From JBGRPZ01 sp041725955 (GTDB lineage Bacteria; Bacteroidota; Bacteroidia; Bacteroidales; JBGRPZ01), in assembly GCA_041725955.1 (NCBI GenBank), contig JBGRQE010000007.1, forward strand, positions 1 through 64,000: 64,000 bases of DNA. The letters run 5' to 3'. The first letter of the stretch is position 1, and each line of letters opens with the position of its first letter. Positions 61,489 to 64,000 of the stretch are shown here, one piece after another. The translations under genes were made by a program, and so were the position numbers. The notes beneath the pieces were generated by a model. It made no database searches. It was not told the DNA's origin and saw nothing but the letters and a program-made list of their open reading frames with translations.

Positions 61489-62658
61489 TTATCTAATCTT
61501 TGAGTAAGCTTCGTCAATGGCAGAGCTAAGTCGATCGAAGATTTCTTCTTTATCAGCTTGACCTAGAATACCAACGTATTTATTTTGTTTTTTGTAATAA
61601 TCAATTACTGGAGTAGTTTTTTTCTCATACTGCTCCAAACGTTTTACAATTAACTCGGTGGAAGCATCATAAATACGTGCACTATCAGTTCTTCCCCTTT
61701 CAGCAAGACGTTTTACACTTTCCAAAACAGGAACTCTCATATCTAACATTACAGATACTCTTGAGTTTAATCGTCTCAGCAAGCCATCTAATATATATGC
61801 TTGTACAATGGTACGAGGAAATCCTTTAAAGATAAAACCATTCGCAGAGGAATTCTTTTTGATTTTGCGTTCAATTAACTTGACAGCAATTTCATCAGGA
61901 ACAATCTCGCCTGCTTCCATATATGGTTTTGCAATACGGCCAATCTCTGTATCGTTTTTAATTTCACGACGCAACATCTTCCCTGTAGAAATGTATACAA
62001 GATTATACTTTTTTGCCAACATCTCTCCTTGGGTTCCTTTACCTGCACCAGGCAATCCAAGAAGAACAACATTAAACCATACTTTCTTCAGGCTTTGCTC
62101 AATGGTTGAACGAATGCTATTAAAAATAGCTTCGACAGAACCAACTCCCTGAATAGGGAAATACATTCCTTTCTCGCGATAAAATTCAGCAACCGGAGCA
62201 GTTTTATTTTCATACTCCTTCAAACGATACTGAATTACCTCATAATTGTCATCCTTACGATTAGATACTTTTGCTCGCTCCAAAAGGCGATTCACTAATT
62301 CTTCTTTTGGAACCTCAAGACTCAACATACAAGTAAGAGAGGTGTTCAATTTCAAGAGCAAACCTTCAAGAATATAAGCCTGAACAATAGTTCGAGGAAA
62401 ACCATCAAAAAGAATACCATTAGAATCGGGATTCGTTTTTATCTTCTTCTCGATAATTTGAACAATAATCTCGTCTGGAGCCAATCCTCCTTTTTCAATA
62501 ATCTCTTTGGCTTGCATTCCCAAATCTGTTCCTGCAGCAATTTCCTCGCGCAAAATATCTCCCGTAGAAATATAAGTTAAATTATATTCCTTTAAGAGCA
62601 ACTTAGATTGCGTACCTTTACCTGCACCTGGAGGTCCAAACAAAGCAATATTTAGCAT
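61489..62658 (-). CDS. adk: Tandem-duplicated adenylate kinase, second domain degenerate
   Basis: 389 residues, about twice the usual length. Domain 1 (1-188) is a normal kinase: GPPGAGKGTQ, STGDILR (Asp34), FDGFPRT (Asp85) and NRKDDN in the lid. Domain 2 (194-389) repeats GLPGAGKGTQ and the GFPRT core but carries Lys where Asp is expected: STGKMLR (Lys227) and FKGFPRT (Lys278). Its lid is altered (RTDSARIYDAS). Domain 1 presumably interconverts ATP, ADP and AMP; domain 2 may be a pseudo-kinase or have another role. It lies between hpt and obgE, 39 nt from hpt. Confidence 0.9.
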   Translation of the reverse strand: MLNIALFGPPGAGKGTQSKLLLKEYNLTYISTGDILREEIAAGTDLGMQAKEIIEKGGLAPDEIIVQIIEKKIKTNPDSNGILFDGFPRTIVQAYILEGLLLKLNTSLTCMLSLEVPKEELVNRLLERAKVSNRKDDNYEVIQYRLKEYENKTAPVAEFYREKGMYFPIQGVGSVEAIFNSIRSTIEQSLKKVWFNVVLLGLPGAGKGTQGEMLAKKYNLVYISTGKMLRREIKNDTEIGRIAKPYMEAGEIVPDEIAVKLIERKIKKNSSANGFIFKGFPRTIVQAYILDGLLRRLNSRVSVMLDMRVPVLESVKRLAERGRTDSARIYDASTELIVKRLEQYEKKTTPVIDYYKKQNKYVGILGQADKEEIFDRLSSAIDEAYSKIR

Positions 62659-62697
62659 AGCCTACTACGTGTTTTTGGGGTTAAATCGGTTTACAGC

Positions 62698-63237
62698 TTA
62701 TTCTTCTACAAGCTGATAGATATCTGGTAAATTCCTTCCATGACCATCATAGTCAAGACCATAACCAACGATAAAATCACTAGGAATATCCATACCAATG
62801 TAATCAATTGGATAATCTTTCTGAAAAGCTTGAGGCTTAAATAGCATACTTGCTATTTTCACTTCACTGGCTTTCATATTCTTTAATTTCTCAATTGTCG
62901 CTCCCATTGTAATTCCTGTATCAATTAAATCTTCAATAATTACAATAGTACGGTCGTGGATGTCTTCATCTAGGCCTATTAGTTCACGAACAGTATGTGT
63001 AGTTTGGGTTCCAACATATGAAGAAAGTTTAACAAAGGAAATCTCACATTCAATAGTGATCTTTTTAAGTAGATCTGATGCAAACATAAAAGCACCATTA
63101 AGAACTACTAAAAACAAAGGATTCTTTCCCTCAAGATCTTTATTGATCTTATCTGCAACTTTTTGAATGGCGCTATCTAGCTCTGCCCCACTTATCGACA
63201 ACTCAAATTCCTTATCCTTTACCTTAACTCTTTTCAT
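62698..63237 (-). CDS. hpt: Hypoxanthine phosphoribosyltransferase
   Basis: 179 residues from MKRVKVKDKEFELS (ATG 63237; the longer frame begins with a TTG). It salvages hypoxanthine (and guanine) with PRPP. The PRPP loop is VIIEDLIDTGITM, the flexible loop is SSYVGTQTT, and LVVLNGAFMF and FIVGYGLDYDGHGRNLP match the family. First gene of the operon hpt-adk-obgE-TonB-C-PAP2, divergent from purE. Confidence 0.94.
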   Translation of the reverse strand: MKRVKVKDKEFELSISGAELDSAIQKVADKINKDLEGKNPLFLVVLNGAFMFASDLLKKITIECEISFVKLSSYVGTQTTHTVRELIGLDEDIHDRTIVIIEDLIDTGITMGATIEKLKNMKASEVKIASMLFKPQAFQKDYPIDYIGMDIPSDFIVGYGLDYDGHGRNLPDIYQLVEE

Positions 63238-63280
63238 GAAAGTAAAACTTATATAGTTCAAAAAAGTTTAATTGAAAGGG

Positions 63281-63329
63281 CAAATATACATTAAAGCTTA
63301 AGAAAAATAAGCGAAATACATTATTTTTG
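63281..63329. promoter_or_regulatory. Divergent promoter elements of hpt and purE
   Basis: Minus strand: CAAATATA (63281-63288), which reads TATATTTG, about 40 nt from hpt. Plus strand: TATTTTTG (63322-63329), about 35 nt from purE. Both fit TAnnTTTG; clear -33 boxes were not found. Confidence 0.5.
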
Positions 63330-63363
63330 TCTCGATTATTTTACATAAACCCTTAAAATACAA

Positions 63364-63870
63364 ATGAAAGCACGAGTAAGTATTATCATGGGAAGTACTT
63401 CTGACCTCCCAGTAATGGAAAAAGCAGCTAAATTTTTAGATGACATGGAAATTCCTTTTGAAATCCATGCCCTATCTGCTCACCGTACACCTGAACAAGT
63501 AGAAGAATTTGCAAAAAATGCACACCTAAATGGTATTGAGGTAATTATTGCCGCTGCAGGAATGGCAGCTCACCTTCCAGGTGTTGTTGCTGCAATGACT
63601 CCACTACCTGTTATTGGAGTGCCTATCAAGGCGTCTTTAGACGGATTAGATGCCCTTCTTGCTATTGTTCAAATGCCTCCTGGAATTCCTGTTGCTACTG
63701 TTGGAATCAATGGTGCTCTTAATGCAGGTATTTTAGCTGCTCAAATTATTGCCAATGGCGATGAATTCGTTTTTGAACGTTTGGTAAAATATAAGGCTTC
63801 ATTAAAGCAAAAAATTGTAAAGGCGAATGAAGATCTTAAACAAATTGAATTTAAACACAAAGTGAATTAA
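63364..63870 (+). CDS. purE: 5-(carboxyamino)imidazole ribonucleotide mutase
   Basis: 168 residues, class I PurE length. It moves the carboxyl group of N5-CAIR to C4 to give CAIR in purine synthesis. Signatures: IIMGSTSDLPVMEKA, ALSAHRTPEQV, AAAGMAAHLPGVVAA and the C-terminal NAGILAAQIIA. Cytoplasmic. It is divergent from hpt, placing de novo and salvage purine genes back to back. Confidence 0.96.
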   Translation: MKARVSIIMGSTSDLPVMEKAAKFLDDMEIPFEIHALSAHRTPEQVEEFAKNAHLNGIEVIIAAAGMAAHLPGVVAAMTPLPVIGVPIKASLDGLDALLAIVQMPPGIPVATVGINGALNAGILAAQIIANGDEFVFERLVKYKASLKQKIVKANEDLKQIEFKHKVN

Positions 63871-63876
63871 TTTGAT

Positions 63877-63948
63877 TTTCGTGTTACACTAATTCGCATA
63901 TTATGTTTCGGATTTCATTTCTCGAAACATGATATGCGATACACGAAA
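63877..63948 (+). terminator. Long nested palindrome after purE
   Basis: Outer arms TTTCGTGT (63877-63884) / ACACGAAA (63941-63948) enclose a 17-bp inner stem from TCGCATATTATGTTTCG (63894-63910) to its near-perfect complement (63923-63939), with one G-U pair. The T tract is poor, so it may be a REP-like element used as a terminator. Confidence 0.6.
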
Positions 63949-64000
63949 TTTATACTTCCCATAATAATCAATCTTTAAAAAAGTTTTCCTAATAAACTCT

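Overview
The window looks like chromosomal DNA of a marine-type Bacteroidota, probably order Marinilabiliales (Marinifilaceae-like); the genus cannot be fixed from sequence alone. The evidence is low GC, starts without Shine-Dalgarno sites, promoters of the Bacteroidota form (TTTG, about 19 nt, TAnnTTTG), three large secreted proteins with type IX secretion (T9SS) C-terminal sorting domains, and family-specific neighbourhoods such as rsmD-DUF3822 and hpt-adk-obgE. No tRNA, rRNA, insertion sequence, prophage or CRISPR array was seen.

Layout. 1-8.3 kb: end of a succinate dehydrogenase cytochrome b gene, two tandem M24 aminopeptidases, and a 1583-residue T9SS protein with a clostripain-like domain whose catalytic Cys appears to be Ser. 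8.3-10.2 kb: a WYL/YafY-type regulator behind three tandem 23-bp repeats, then a secreted alpha/beta hydrolase behind one copy of the same GACA-N6-TGTC element. 10.2-18 kb: O-methyltransferase and M16 protease, a GldN-like lipoprotein, an unannotated probable small RNA (about 13224-13415), a D-threonine-aldolase-like enzyme, a DUF4249-like lipoprotein, and dnaK. 18-25.3 kb: nhaA behind a 22-bp tandem array, an unannotated 55-residue peptide gene that resembles a class I lanthipeptide precursor, an SDR enzyme and two acyl-CoA synthetases. 25.6-35.1 kb: housekeeping genes (methyltransferases, a LolD-like ATPase, cobalamin adenosyltransferase, rsmD, AMP nucleosidase, an RluA-type synthase, panB). 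35.4-42 kb: a T9SS lamin-tail/PKD protein, a tail-fibre-like protein and an exported nuclease. 42.1-54.9 kb: a 2221-residue PLP-aminotransferase/P-loop fusion, a metallopeptidase-propeller-barrel protein behind another 22-bp array, and a GH30 glycosidase with a T9SS tail. 55.2-58 kb: a royal-jelly-type propeller fused to a DJ-1/Hsp31 domain, beside an HxlR regulator and a glyoxalase-fold protein. 59.2-63.9 kb: hpt, a tandem-duplicated adenylate kinase, obgE, a TonB-C-like protein and a PAP2 phosphatase in one apparent operon, divergent from purE.

How the parts fit. Most of the window is core metabolism and envelope biology. hpt, adk, purE and amn cover purine salvage, energy-charge balance, de novo synthesis and AMP breakdown. 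The T9SS cargo, the GldN-like lipoprotein and the barrel proteins point to a surface-degradative lifestyle. The HxlR/DJ-1/glyoxalase genes suggest handling of reactive aldehydes.

The least explained signals are the lanthipeptide-like precursor without modification enzymes nearby, the giant aminotransferase/kinase-like fusion, the promoter-hairpins-terminator small RNA unit, and three intergenic arrays of 22-23 bp. One array is plausibly the operator set of its own regulator. All family calls come from reading motifs by eye; no database search was run.
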